64,000 nucleotides of DNA from CBDVBE01 sp964543525. Lineage in GTDB: Bacteria; Fibrobacterota; Chitinivibrionia; Chitinivibrionales; JANQEN01. Made by a program: the position numbers and the translations under genes. This document shows positions 29,482-38,724 of this stretch, piece by piece. A model generated the notes under the pieces. It was not told the origin of the DNA, made no database searches, and was given only the letters and a program-made list of their open reading frames with translations. The first letter of the stretch is position 1; each line of letters starts with the position of its first letter. Where the stretch lies: positions 4,515 to 68,514 of the forward strand of contig CAZIYW010000010.1 of the NCBI GenBank assembly GCA_964543525.1, given 5' to 3'.

Positions 29482-30231
29482 ATGAAATATGGTGGATTAA
29501 TACTCTTTTGCTGTCTTTTCAGTGTTTCAGTATTTGCTAAAGAAGAACCGGTATGGCGTTTTCAGGTTAATCCTGAAGAATATGATACTATGCATATGGA
29601 AGCCTATGAGATTGCTTTAGCGAATGCTCTCCAGCGTGAAAAAACAGCCAAAGAGCAAATTGCACAGGAACAGGCACAGATTGAAAGTCTGAAGCAGCAA
29701 TTAATAGATATGGACGCACAAATTGCTGCGGTTATCCAGGAAAAATATGATATTCTTGGTATAACGGAACAGGATGTTATAGACGCAGAAAATGAAATCG
29801 CCTCGATACGACAGGAGCTTGAATTGTTATTGGGGCTTACTCCCGATGAATTATTAAAACGAATAGCAGATTTACGAAAACAGGAGGCCAGAATAAATGC
29901 CCTGAAAGCGAAACCGGTCTCTTATCTATGGCGAATCCGGGATCAAATTATTGAACTCGAGGATTTGCTTGCACGGGTCAAAGCAAATTTACCTGATAAA
30001 CTTTCCCAGTATACGGTAAGGCTTATTCCGGAGAGACGAGACTGCCTTTATCGTATTGCTGAATATCCGGAAATCTATGATGATCCTACACAGTGGCCGC
30101 GGATTTATCGGGCGAATAAAGGTCAGATTGATGGAGGGTATAATCGGTATCTGCAGAATGTTGAGGAACCAAAGTATTCACGTGCTCAGGATTTAATTTT
30201 TCCGGGGCAGGTGTTTGATATACCGAGATAA
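29482..30231 (+). CDS. Exported coiled-coil protein with C-terminal LysM-like domain
   Basis: The 249-residue protein has a signal peptide (about 1-19, SVSVFAKEE), a long coiled coil at ~45-170 and a C-terminal LysM-type peptidoglycan-binding domain. The LysM part reads YTVRLIPERRDCLYRIAEYPEIYDDPTQWPRIYRAN and ends DLIFPGQVFDIPR, close to the usual YTVxxGDxLWxIA...WxxIYxAN...DLIxPGQxLxIP. It probably lies in the periplasm attached to the cell wall. It is in an operon with the preceding lipoprotein. A terminator follows. Confidence 0.75.
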   Translation: MKYGGLILFCCLFSVSVFAKEEPVWRFQVNPEEYDTMHMEAYEIALANALQREKTAKEQIAQEQAQIESLKQQLIDMDAQIAAVIQEKYDILGITEQDVIDAENEIASIRQELELLLGLTPDELLKRIADLRKQEARINALKAKPVSYLWRIRDQIIELEDLLARVKANLPDKLSQYTVRLIPERRDCLYRIAEYPEIYDDPTQWPRIYRANKGQIDGGYNRYLQNVEEPKYSRAQDLIFPGQVFDIPR

Positions 30232-30280
30232 TTATTCTCTGCCTTTAAAATAACAATTGGTTGATTATATATTTAAAAGT

Positions 30281-30316
30281 GGCTTGAATCAGTAATGATT
30301 CGAGTCCGTTTTTTTA
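30281..30316 (+). terminator. Rho-independent terminator after the LysM protein
   Basis: GGCTTGAATCA-gtaa-TGATTCGAGTCC forms a stem with one wobble and one bulge, followed by GTTTTTTTAT. Confidence 0.7.
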
Positions 30317-30344
30317 TAATAATTTACCAGTAGAATTCACAGTC

Positions 30345-32675
30345 ATGGCCAAAGAACGGAAAAATAATACCACTGCGGTGACCTCGTCGATAAAAGATAC
30401 AACCGCTATTATTACCATACGGCTTGGTTCGAAAAAGATACGGCTGCCTAAATTCATAACATGGCCGATAGTTGTTCTTGCGGCAACTACTATTGCCTGT
30501 ATTGCATTATTTCCCTATACTTCAACTGTCCAGAGCTTTCATCTGCCCAAGCGGGGTGATGTTTCTAAAGAGACAATAATAGCCCCTTTTACTTTTGATA
30601 TATTGAAATCGAAAGATAAATTGGAGCGGGATCGGAAAGAGGCAATGGAACAGGTCCTCGAGGTGTTTGACCGCGACAGACAAAAAGAGAAACTCGTTAA
30701 AGAAAAACTTCTTGATTTTCGGCAGAATATCCTTACATTAAACGATGAAAAGGTTAGTGATTCCATTAAGACAACGATAACCCTTGCGTTAAAACGTGAG
30801 TTGTCCGATAATACCATTTCTGTTATAAAAGAGCGTCCCTATCTCCTCGATGATGCCATTTTTCAGGCGGAGCAAATGCTTAAAACAGGTATCATGAGTA
30901 TTCTTCTTGTCCCCCATGAACAGAAACTTGAAGAGATGAAAAAACAGTATAATGTTGATTTTGCGAATCACCTCATTTATGATAAAACTTTTATTACATT
31001 ACGACAGGATTCAAGTGAGGTAACGGTTAAACATGCGGACCTTCCGGTAAAAGAAGTGGCTCTCGAGCTCATCACACATATGCTGAAGGTCGAGCGAATG
31101 TTTGATCAGGAGGCGCTTAACTCCGTCTATGAATTACTGGATGTCTATCTTCTACCCAATATCATGCATAATGGTGAGGAAACACAGCGGCGCATGCGGA
31201 AGGCATCACTGGCTGTTCTTACCACCAAGGGAAAAGTGATTAAGGATACTGAGATTCTCCGGAAACATCAGGAGGTAACCGAAGGAATTGTTGAGAAACT
31301 GAAATCGTTGCACCAGGCTATTGAATTAAAGCAGCATGGCCAGGAAACACGCAGGATACTGCGAACCAATAGTGCCAAGTTGATACTCGTTTTTATCTTT
31401 CTTATACTCATTGGATATTATTTACGCGGGTATCATCGGGAGGTGTTTGAAAATCCGAAACATCTGGTTGCCCTTGCATCGATTATCTTTATCCAGCTCG
31501 CTATTATTCGTGTAAGTATCTATATAGTACCAAAGCTCTTTGAGAGTGGTTCCGAGATAAGTATGATTGTTCCGGAGTACCTCATTCCAACTGCCGTGGC
31601 TTCCATCCTGGTAACTATCCTCTTTGATTTACGGCTTAGTATCGTAACAACAATCTTTATATCACTTTATTTCAGCATTGCAACGAATTTTAATCAGTCG
31701 TTCTTACTCTATTCATTACTCGGTGGATTGATAGCGGGATATTTTACCCGAAAAATACGGTATAGGTGGGATTATTTTAAAGCTATTCCACCTATGGTAA
31801 TTATTTATACAGTATTTATTCTTCTCTGGAATCTGATTAGTTATAAATTTATACTCATGGCGATTACGCAGAATATCGGACTGGGTATTATTAACTGTAT
31901 CCTTACGATTTTTCTTGCAATGATGCTCGTAATTGTATTTGAGTCCCTGTTTGATATTACTACCAATATAAAACTTGTCGAATTATCGGATATGAATCAT
32001 CCGCTCCTTAAACGTCTCTCTATTGAAGCAGCCGGAACTTATAACCATAGTGTATTGGTAGCAAACCTTGCGGAATCGGCAGCGGAAAAGGTGCATGCAA
32101 ATCCCTTGCTGGCACGGGTAGCGTCATATTATCATGATGTTGGAAAAATAGCCAAACCGAATTATTTTGTGGAGAATCAAAAATCAGAAAAGAATATCCA
32201 TGACAAGCTGTCCCCGAGTATGAGTGCGCTTATTATTTCATCCCATATCAAAGAAGGACTGGAGCTTGCAAAGAAGTATAAACTTCCTTCTGTTATTAGA
32301 GATTCAATTTCCCAACATCATGGGACAAGTACCGTATCCTTTTTTTATGAGAAAGCGGTTGAGCAGGATCCGCATAACCAGGTAAAGGAAAAGGATTTCT
32401 GTTACCCTGGGCCGCGACCTCAAACACGTGAAAACGCTATAATAATGCTGGCTGATGCGGTTGAAGCGGCTTCGCGCAGTTTATCGACATCGTCGCCAAA
32501 GATGCTTAGAACATTAGTAAAAAAGATTATTCACGATAAATTCGCTTCATCACAACTTGACGAATGTAATCTCACCTTTCAGGACCTTGACAAGATAATT
32601 GAAGGTTTCATGCCGGTCCTTCAGGGGATTTTTCATACGAGAATTGAATATCCATCCCAAAAGGTAGGAGAGTGA
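30345..32675 (+). CDS. 7TM-HD family phosphodiesterase (PgpH-like)
   Basis: The 776-residue membrane protein has one N-terminal helix (about 45-65), an extracytoplasmic 7TMR-HDED domain (about 70-345), a block of seven helices (about 350-545) and a C-terminal HD domain. The HD motifs are GTYNHSVLVANLAESAA, YYHDVGK near 601 and a later ISQHHG near 655. This is the plan of Listeria PgpH, which hydrolyses cyclic di-AMP. The substrate here is inferred from architecture only. It is followed three bases later by a HAMP protein. Confidence 0.85.
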   Translation: MAKERKNNTTAVTSSIKDTTAIITIRLGSKKIRLPKFITWPIVVLAATTIACIALFPYTSTVQSFHLPKRGDVSKETIIAPFTFDILKSKDKLERDRKEAMEQVLEVFDRDRQKEKLVKEKLLDFRQNILTLNDEKVSDSIKTTITLALKRELSDNTISVIKERPYLLDDAIFQAEQMLKTGIMSILLVPHEQKLEEMKKQYNVDFANHLIYDKTFITLRQDSSEVTVKHADLPVKEVALELITHMLKVERMFDQEALNSVYELLDVYLLPNIMHNGEETQRRMRKASLAVLTTKGKVIKDTEILRKHQEVTEGIVEKLKSLHQAIELKQHGQETRRILRTNSAKLILVFIFLILIGYYLRGYHREVFENPKHLVALASIIFIQLAIIRVSIYIVPKLFESGSEISMIVPEYLIPTAVASILVTILFDLRLSIVTTIFISLYFSIATNFNQSFLLYSLLGGLIAGYFTRKIRYRWDYFKAIPPMVIIYTVFILLWNLISYKFILMAITQNIGLGIINCILTIFLAMMLVIVFESLFDITTNIKLVELSDMNHPLLKRLSIEAAGTYNHSVLVANLAESAAEKVHANPLLARVASYYHDVGKIAKPNYFVENQKSEKNIHDKLSPSMSALIISSHIKEGLELAKKYKLPSVIRDSISQHHGTSTVSFFYEKAVEQDPHNQVKEKDFCYPGPRPQTRENAIIMLADAVEAASRSLSTSSPKMLRTLVKKIIHDKFASSQLDECNLTFQDLDKIIEGFMPVLQGIFHTRIEYPSQKVGE

Positions 32676-32678
32676 TTT

Positions 32679-33290
32679 ATGGCTGCTGAAAAAAGATTTG
32701 AGCGGAAGCATTTTTTTATTGACCGCAAGCTGCAGGGCAGATATATGATGACCTTTTTTGTCCCGATGATTATCATGCTTGTGTTTATGATATTTACTCT
32801 GTATATCGCGTCACATAGTCTCGTGAATACTGCCTCATCCATTTTAAGGATGGATGTTCAGAATATGATAACCCTGCAGTTCCAGGATGAACTTGAACCC
32901 TCGGTTGCCGCCTATAAAAATCTGTTAAAAGATATTACCGGCTATCTTCGTAATTTCTCTGAGAATGAAAAGTATCGTAAAGCAGTGGTATCGTCGTTGC
33001 TCTGGGTATTTGGTATAGGTATTATGTTTGTTATTATTCAACTGGTTCTGCTGACGATATTCTTTTCCCATAAACTGGCCGGACCGGTATATCGCTTTGA
33101 AATGGTATGCCATAATGTTATCGAAGGGAAATATACCGATACTATTGTTTTGCGTAAAGGTGATGAAATGAAAAACCTGGCTTCTCTGCTCAACGAGGTC
33201 ATTGCAAAATCGCGCGAGAGGCTTACCGGATTAGCCGATGCAGGCTCTGAAGAGGAAAAAAAGAAAATTCTGGATTCACTGGAACTTTAG
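32679..33290 (+). CDS. HAMP-domain membrane protein
   Basis: The 203-residue protein has two membrane helices at about 22-48 and 105-132, with an intervening ~55-residue periplasmic segment. The second helix runs into a HAMP-like linker (SHKLAGPVYRFE...VIEGKYTDTIVLRKGDEMKNLASLLNEVIAKS). It ends in a short acidic coil with no kinase, cyclase or methyl-accepting domain. Such stand-alone HAMP proteins are common in Fibrobacter-like and delta-type bacteria; their partners are unknown. AGGAG lies upstream of the ATG and the gene follows the 7TM-HD phosphodiesterase by three bases, so it may modulate that enzyme (inference). Confidence 0.75.
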   Translation: MAAEKRFERKHFFIDRKLQGRYMMTFFVPMIIMLVFMIFTLYIASHSLVNTASSILRMDVQNMITLQFQDELEPSVAAYKNLLKDITGYLRNFSENEKYRKAVVSSLLWVFGIGIMFVIIQLVLLTIFFSHKLAGPVYRFEMVCHNVIEGKYTDTIVLRKGDEMKNLASLLNEVIAKSRERLTGLADAGSEEEKKKILDSLEL

Positions 33291-33292
33291 TA

Positions 33293-33320
33293 TTGACAAG
33301 ACATTAAAATATTTAGTAAT
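33293..33320 (+). promoter_or_regulatory. Promoter for small membrane protein and tRNA genes
   Basis: A perfect TTGACA at 33293-33298 is followed after 16 bases by AGTAAT at 33315-33320. It would drive the 78-residue protein together with tRNA-Val and tRNA-Asp, since no terminator separates them. Confidence 0.4.
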
Positions 33321-33351
33321 TTAGAAGGTCTCTTTTTAACAAGGTGGTTTT

Positions 33352-33588
33352 ATGCACGGCCCTATATTTTCCGACTTGAATTTTAAACTCCTGGGATTAA
33401 GTATTTTACTGCTGTTTATCGGATACATTTGTTTAGGGCAGGGACCGGTGTATAACCCCGTTTCATGGACTATTGCACCGATTATTCTGGTATTTGTGTA
33501 TTGTATTTTAATTCCTGTTTCTATTTTATACAGGGAAAAAGGAAATACAACGTCAAAAGATACCACAAAGAAAGATAAGGGCGTTTAG
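33352..33588 (+). CDS. Small two-helix membrane protein overlapping tRNA-Val
   Basis: The 78-residue protein has two membrane helices, about 12-30 and 39-60, with APIILVFVYCILIPVSIL as the second, and a basic, Lys/Thr-rich tail. It resembles the small DUF3098-like proteins (helix, short loop with a proline, IAPIIL helix), but I cannot assign a function. AAGGTGG lies upstream of the ATG. Its stop codon (33586-33588) lies inside the first ten bases of the tRNA-Val gene, so the mRNA and tRNA must compete for processing. Confidence 0.6.
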   Translation: MHGPIFSDLNFKLLGLSILLLFIGYICLGQGPVYNPVSWTIAPIILVFVYCILIPVSILYREKGNTTSKDTTKKDKGV

Positions 33589-33653
33589 CTCAGCTGGTAT
33601 AGAGTACCTGCCTTACAAGCAGGTGGTCGTTGGTTCGAATCCAACAACGCCCA
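33579..33653 (+). tRNA. tRNA-Val (anticodon TAC)
   Basis: The acceptor stem GGGCGTT pairs with AACGCCC. The D arm is GCTCAGCTGGTATAGAG, the anticodon stem CCTGC/GCAGG has loop CTTACAA with anticodon TAC, and the T arm contains GGTTCGAATCC. CCA is not encoded after the discriminator A. It overlaps the preceding protein gene by ten bases. Confidence 0.95.
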
Positions 33654-33677
33654 TTAAGAGTCATTGTATTATTCCGG

Positions 33678-33754
<77 letters not shown>

Positions 33755-33755
33755 T

Positions 33756-33794
33756 AAACGTCTCAGCTGTCAGAAACGGCTGAGACGTTTTGTT
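33756..33794 (+). terminator. Terminator after the tRNA genes
   Basis: A ten-base perfect stem, ACGTCTCAGC/GCTGAGACGT, with an 8-9-base loop is followed by TTTTGTTT. It begins two bases after the tRNA-Asp CCA. Confidence 0.9.
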
Positions 33795-34295
33795 TATACC
33801 TGCGTATTAATTGATGGAAGTGTTTACCATTAATTATTATACGGTAAAACGGTATTACATTATATAAAATCGTATAAAAGAAAACCGTGCTTTTCAGGAG
33901 TTATGGGATACACTCCGGGGAAAAGAGAGAATGGTGCTGTCGGCAATTGTACATGAAAATAGTGCTGCCGTATATTCGATGGAAGTTATAGAAAAAAGTA
34001 AATCTGGTATCCTGTTAAAAATTCAACGGGTGATTACCGATCTGGTTAAGAGAAATTCGATTACAAAAGATGATACGTCCGATTATGCTGTACATGATAC
34101 CGTGTTTAAATATTGGATACGCAAAGACACCTCGCGCTGAACAACATTTTTTGCTATAGTTGGTGAGAAAATGAATAGTATATTTCCCTTTATAAACCAT
34201 TACCCTTAAATGTATAATAAGAACAAAAAAAGACAGATAAGAGATCGTGATGGTTATTATCTTGATATCACATTTATAATGATTTACTTTGAAAT
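33795..34295. other. Intergenic region with a doubtful small reading frame
   Basis: A frame open from just after a TAA at about 33866 to TGA at 34140 contains an ATG at 33931 (69 residues, EVIEKSKSGILLKIQRVITD). Reading backward from that ATG it continues as a helical, plausible protein (FQELWDTLRGKERM) without a start codon, so it may be a gene remnant. I do not assign it. The last 150 bases before the GAF/HD-GYP gene hold no clear promoter. Confidence 0.4.
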
Positions 34296-36215
34296 ATGGC
34301 TCAGTTCATTGTTATAATCGGCGATGTCCCGAAGAATGATCTTGAACAGATTGCCCAATCTGCTCAAAAGCATGGTATTGATGTTGAAGTAAAAGCGATT
34401 GCGGAAGAGTTGGGGAATTCGTTAACGAAGGTGGCGGTCGGTTATATATCATATTTACCCTGTTCTGAAAATGCCATGATTGAGCTGTTTTCAAATCTTC
34501 CAATAGGTGCGAGTGAGTATTTTCCTTTTTTTCAGAATGTTCAGGGCGATAAGTATCCGGAGTTTTTGAGTGACTATCCGGTTTCAGGGGTATTCGAAAC
34601 ACCTATGAAAAACGTTTGCCTGCGGAATATTTTTAACACCATACTTTTTCATGAAAGGCTTTCTGAGCAATATCGGGGGATTATTCGTGAGGCGACAAAG
34701 TACAGAAAGCAGAAGCAGCAGTTAATCAAGCTCAGCACCGCGCTTTCCATGCATTACGATCTTGATACACTGCTTGCTCTGATTCTCAATGAGAGTTGTG
34801 ATATCATGGCTGCTGACGCCGGAAGCATTTATATACGCGAGCGATCGGGGCCGGGGCGCTCGTTTACCAATACCCTTCGTTTTAAGGTCTCTCTGAATCA
34901 GTCGGTTGACTTTAAGACATCTGGGGAGTTCAGTATTGAAATAGATAAGAATAGAATAGCCGGGTATGTCGCTGCAACCGGTCGCCCGCTGAATATTAAG
35001 GACGTGTACGCTCTTGATGATTCAGTGCCGTATACATTTAAAAAAGATTTTGACGAGCAGTTTAATTATCGCATGAAATCAATGTTGACCGTACCGCTTA
35101 CCAATAATGCAGGTGAGGTGGTGGGGGTCCTTCAGTTGATGAATAAAAAAAACGATTCGTCAATAAAACTCACTTCCCCCGAAACCGTTAAACGGGAGGT
35201 GATACCATTTTCATATGCCGATGAAGAGTTTTTACACTCTATCGGTGCGCTCGCTGCAGTTTCTATTGAGCGAACCCAGTTGTATGAAAATATTGAACAG
35301 ATTTTTGAAGGCTTTTTAAGTTCTTCCATTGCAGCGATAGACGAACGGGACCGTGTTACTTCAGGCCACTCCCGACGTGTTATGGGATATGCCATGGCTT
35401 TTGTTGAAGCTATGAATAAAACTACGGAGGGAGCCTTTGCGGAGGTCTTCTTTTCTGAAAGTCAACGTCGGCAGTTTAAATTCGCGGCGCTGCTTCACGA
35501 TATAGGAAAGATTGGTGTGCCGGAGGCGTTGCTTATAAAGGAGTGTCGTCTCTCTCCCGGAGATTTCGCAGCAGTGGCGGCACGCTTTGAAATTATTCGA
35601 TTTCAACTGGTTGCCGGAAACACAAAATATCCGCTACCCTGGAGCAGTGTCGAGGAGCTTGATGCTGACCGCATTTTTTTAGAAAAAGTAAATAAAGCAG
35701 GTTTTCTCAATGATGAGGATTTTAGCCGTCTAAGTAACCTGAAGAAAAAAGTGTATTGGAACTCTTTTGGTGAGAAAATGTTATTACTCGGTGAAGAAGA
35801 GTGGGAATCCCTTTCCGTCAGAAAAGGGAATTTAACACTCCGTGAGCGTGATATTATTAATTCTCACGCTGTCTCTTCACACAGAATACTTTCCAAGATT
35901 CCCTGGACACCGGAGCTGGAGATGATACCGGAAATTGCAGCCCATCATCATGAAAAGCTGGACGGTACCGGCTATCCTGACGGATTAAAAACCAAGGAAA
36001 TGCGTCTGGAGGATAAAATATTAGCGGTTGTTGATATTTATGATGCCATTATTGCGCAGGACAGACCGTATAAACCTGCTATGCCTCCGTTAAAGGCGCT
36101 GGATATACTTCGTGAAGAAGCCCGTGAAGGACATGTTGACTGTGATATTGTGGATTTCTTCATTGAAAAAGAGATTTATAAGATATTTTTTGACCAGCTT
36201 TCAGTTTCTGAATGA
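34296..36215 (+). CDS. GAF and HD-GYP domain protein, putative cyclic-di-GMP phosphodiesterase
   Basis: The 639-residue cytoplasmic protein has an N-terminal region without a known motif (1-130), a GAF domain at ~145-335 (DLDTLLALILNESCDIM to VSIERTQLYENI) and a C-terminal HD-GYP domain. The HD-GYP motifs are SGHSRR near 355, LHDIGKIGVPE near 400 and AHHHEKLDGTGYPDGL near 550. In standard HD-GYP enzymes only about 60-65 residues separate the HD and GYP motifs; here about 150 do, because of an extra segment of roughly 90 residues (PLPWSSVEELDADRI to LSVRKGN). The enzyme class degrades cyclic-di-GMP. The gene overlaps murB by the ATGA arrangement. Confidence 0.88.
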   Translation: MAQFIVIIGDVPKNDLEQIAQSAQKHGIDVEVKAIAEELGNSLTKVAVGYISYLPCSENAMIELFSNLPIGASEYFPFFQNVQGDKYPEFLSDYPVSGVFETPMKNVCLRNIFNTILFHERLSEQYRGIIREATKYRKQKQQLIKLSTALSMHYDLDTLLALILNESCDIMAADAGSIYIRERSGPGRSFTNTLRFKVSLNQSVDFKTSGEFSIEIDKNRIAGYVAATGRPLNIKDVYALDDSVPYTFKKDFDEQFNYRMKSMLTVPLTNNAGEVVGVLQLMNKKNDSSIKLTSPETVKREVIPFSYADEEFLHSIGALAAVSIERTQLYENIEQIFEGFLSSSIAAIDERDRVTSGHSRRVMGYAMAFVEAMNKTTEGAFAEVFFSESQRRQFKFAALLHDIGKIGVPEALLIKECRLSPGDFAAVAARFEIIRFQLVAGNTKYPLPWSSVEELDADRIFLEKVNKAGFLNDEDFSRLSNLKKKVYWNSFGEKMLLLGEEEWESLSVRKGNLTLRERDIINSHAVSSHRILSKIPWTPELEMIPEIAAHHHEKLDGTGYPDGLKTKEMRLEDKILAVVDIYDAIIAQDRPYKPAMPPLKALDILREEAREGHVDCDIVDFFIEKEIYKIFFDQLSVSE

Positions 36216-37099
36216 TACCGATTAAAGAAAACATATCATTAAGGGAGAAATCATCCTTCCGCATTGGCGGTGTCGCACGGTATTATGTCCGGGTTCACCG
36301 TATTGCTGAAGTGAAGGATGTCTGTCGCTGGGCGCGGGAGCACGAACAACCCCTTTTCATTCTGGGTCGGGGATCGAATATATTGATAAGTGATGCCGGA
36401 TGGCCCGGGTTGGTTCTGGATATGTCCGGTTTTACTGAGATTACCTGGCATGAGACCATCGCGGTATGTCAAAGCGGTGCGCTGCTGCACACGCTGGTAA
36501 AACAGTCGGTTGATCGCGGTTTCGGCGGTATGGAGGAGTTGGCAGGCATACCGGGAAGTGTCGGCGGGGCACTGGTGATGAATGCCGGCGCATTTACGCA
36601 GACTGTTTCAGAGTGTCTCGTTTCAGTAAAAGGTGTTTCCGTCGAGGGTACAGGATTTAATTTAGGAAGGAGTGACATTAATTTCGGATACCGTACCAGT
36701 TCGTTTAAACAGGAGAGTACCATACTACTGGAAGCTGAATTTTTATTTGTAAAGCAGAATAAAGAACAGTTACTGTCGGCATTTACCGAAACACTTAAAA
36801 AACGGAATCGAAAGCAACCGCTCGATACACCGAATTGCGGCAGTGTATTTAAACGCCCGGCGGGATATTATGCGGGCGCTTTAATTGAAGAATGCGGCTT
36901 GAAAGGCTATACCATAGGCGGTGCGATGGTAGCGCCGAAACATGCCAATTTTATACTGAACTCCGGCAGCGCTTCAGCAGAGGATGTCCGAAAGCTTATT
37001 GTACATATCCAGAGGCAAGTATATAACGCTTACGGTATTTTACTTGAACCGGAAGTAGTGTTTGTCGGTGATTTTTATACACCTCTGTTTGAACCCTGA
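36212..37099 (+). CDS. murB: UDP-N-acetylenolpyruvoylglucosamine reductase MurB
   Basis: The 295-residue flavoenzyme makes UDP-MurNAc by NADPH reduction. FAD-binding motifs are ILGRGSNILISDAGWPG near 49, GGMEELAGIPGSVGGALVMNAGA near 106 and YRTSSFK near 160. The catalytic Ser is in NCGSVFKRP near 211, followed by GALIEECGLKG and HANFILN; the late Glu is in LEPEVVFVG near 284. The lack of an extra Tyr-loop insertion fits the type II enzyme. The ATG overlaps the stop of the HD-GYP gene. Confidence 0.95.
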   Translation: MIPIKENISLREKSSFRIGGVARYYVRVHRIAEVKDVCRWAREHEQPLFILGRGSNILISDAGWPGLVLDMSGFTEITWHETIAVCQSGALLHTLVKQSVDRGFGGMEELAGIPGSVGGALVMNAGAFTQTVSECLVSVKGVSVEGTGFNLGRSDINFGYRTSSFKQESTILLEAEFLFVKQNKEQLLSAFTETLKKRNRKQPLDTPNCGSVFKRPAGYYAGALIEECGLKGYTIGGAMVAPKHANFILNSGSASAEDVRKLIVHIQRQVYNAYGILLEPEVVFVGDFYTPLFEP

Positions 37100-37198
37100 T
37101 ATCTGATAAAAAATGCGTCTCCATTTTCCACTTCATGAAGTATTTTTAGCTTTCTTTTTGTAGCACACAGCAGTATAATTCAACGCAGGAAAAAGTAT

Positions 37199-37822
37199 AT
37201 GCATTTAACAGTTAAAAAATTTGTGACAGGACCTATTGAAACGAATACCTATGTTGTTGGCAACGAAAGCAAAGCCTGTATTATAATTGATCCGTCACAC
37301 GGTTGTGATACAATTCTGGAACATATAAACACGCAAGGGTTGTCCTGTGTGGCCATTATTCTTACCCATGGACACTTTGATCATTTCCTTGGCCTTGAGG
37401 AGATATTGAAAGTTTTTCCGGATACCGGAATCTGGATTCATCATGAAGAAGTTACTTTTTTGAGCAATCCTGATTTCAACGGCTCATACATGATAGGGAT
37501 GGAGGTAAGCTATACCGGACCGGTAAAAGAAATTTACGAGGGATTTCAGGAGATCGGCGGTTTTCCTATGCAGGTATTTCATGTGCCCGGTCACAGTCCC
37601 GGTGGCATAGTGCTATATATGGAACCCTATTGTTTTTCCGGTGATACGCTTTTTGCAGGATCTATCGGCCGTTTTGATTTCCCCGGATGTGACGGCGGGG
37701 CGTTAATCGCCAATATCAGAGAGAAATTATTAACACTTCCCGATGAAACCGTGGTCTGTCCAGGGCACGGCGGCAGGACAACTGTTGGCCGGGAAAAAAA
37801 GCGGAATCCTTTTTTACAATGA
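37199..37822 (+). CDS. Metallo-beta-lactamase fold hydrolase (glyoxalase II-like)
   Basis: The 207-residue protein has the zinc motif THGHFDH near residue 58, a third ligand His in HVPGHSPGG near 135, Asp in FSGDTLFAGSIGRFD near 155 and a final His in CPGHGG near 194. The short form without the C-terminal glyoxalase II domain matches the YcbL/GloC group, which hydrolyses S-lactoylglutathione or similar thioesters; the actual substrate is uncertain. A cytoplasmic location is expected. Its stop overlaps the xerD start by four bases. Confidence 0.85.
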   Translation: MHLTVKKFVTGPIETNTYVVGNESKACIIIDPSHGCDTILEHINTQGLSCVAIILTHGHFDHFLGLEEILKVFPDTGIWIHHEEVTFLSNPDFNGSYMIGMEVSYTGPVKEIYEGFQEIGGFPMQVFHVPGHSPGGIVLYMEPYCFSGDTLFAGSIGRFDFPGCDGGALIANIREKLLTLPDETVVCPGHGGRTTVGREKKRNPFLQ

Positions 37823-38724
37823 AAGAATTGCCGTATCAGACCTCATACCTTGCCTATATCCAGCTCGAGAAGACGCTGAGTGAAAATACGATAGATTCCT
37901 ACCGGTATGATCTGGAAAGACTCTCATCTTTCCTTGAGCAGCGGCATATTAATGCAGTTACCGGTGTGACGAACGCAGCGCTGTCTCAATATATTCAGAC
38001 TCTTTTTGATATGGGATTTGCAGAATCGTCCATACAGCGAACACTGTCCTCTATCCGCGGTTATTATGGATTTCTGGTTTCTGAAGGGACACTGAAGCAG
38101 GACCCCACTGAGTTGCTGGAAGGACCCAAGCGTTCGCGATATCTGCCGTCGGTACTCACGGTTGAAGAGATTATGCGTCTGTTTAATGTTATTGACACTG
38201 AGAGACGCGGCGGTATTCGTGATCGGGCTATGCTTGAAACCTTGTATGCAACCGGCATGCGGGTTTCGGAACTCTCATCATTTACTTTCGAGCAGATTAT
38301 TCCTGAGGAAAAAATGGTACGGATCATTGGAAAAGGTTCCAAGGAGCGTCTTGTTCCCATTGGCGATATCGCGTTAAACTGGATAAAGGAATACACGGAG
38401 GTTGAGCGTATTTTTTTTGCCAAACCGGGAACCGACAGTACCGTGTTTCTTAATGTACGGGGAAATCCATTGAGTCGAATGGGGATATGGAAGATCATTC
38501 AAAGGTATATTCTGCTTGCCGGTATAACTAAAAAGGTTTCTCCCCATACCTTTCGTCACTCTTTTGCGACGCATCTTCTGGAAGGCGGTGCTGATTTACG
38601 AGTGGTACAGGAGATGCTGGGACATGCCAATATCGTTACTACAGAGATATATACGCATATTGACAGAGAATACCTGAAAGAGGTACACCGGAGTTTTCAT
38701 CCACGTTATAATAAACAACAGTAG
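37819..38724 (+). CDS. xerD: Tyrosine recombinase XerC/XerD family
   Basis: The 301-residue protein has an N-terminal SAM-like core-binding domain (YLAYIQLEKTLSENTIDSYRYDL) and a catalytic domain with all active residues: Arg in ATGMRVSEL near 148, Lys in GKGSKERLVP near 172, His and Arg in HTFRHSFATHLL near 243, His in LGHANIVTTEIYTH near 269 and the nucleophile Tyr at YTH. RDPTELL/EGPKRSRYLP-type linker sequence favours XerD. It resolves chromosome dimers at dif with a partner. Only one recombinase is in the window and no dif site was recognised. Confidence 0.9.
   Translation: MKELPYQTSYLAYIQLEKTLSENTIDSYRYDLERLSSFLEQRHINAVTGVTNAALSQYIQTLFDMGFAESSIQRTLSSIRGYYGFLVSEGTLKQDPTELLEGPKRSRYLPSVLTVEEIMRLFNVIDTERRGGIRDRAMLETLYATGMRVSELSSFTFEQIIPEEKMVRIIGKGSKERLVPIGDIALNWIKEYTEVERIFFAKPGTDSTVFLNVRGNPLSRMGIWKIIQRYILLAGITKKVSPHTFRHSFATHLLEGGADLRVVQEMLGHANIVTTEIYTHIDREYLKEVHRSFHPRYNKQQ

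Noticed and set aside
33931..34140. A 69-codon plus-strand frame
   Set aside because: Its plausible helical sequence extends upstream of the ATG without any start codon and it has no strong ribosome site, so it is noted only as a possible remnant.
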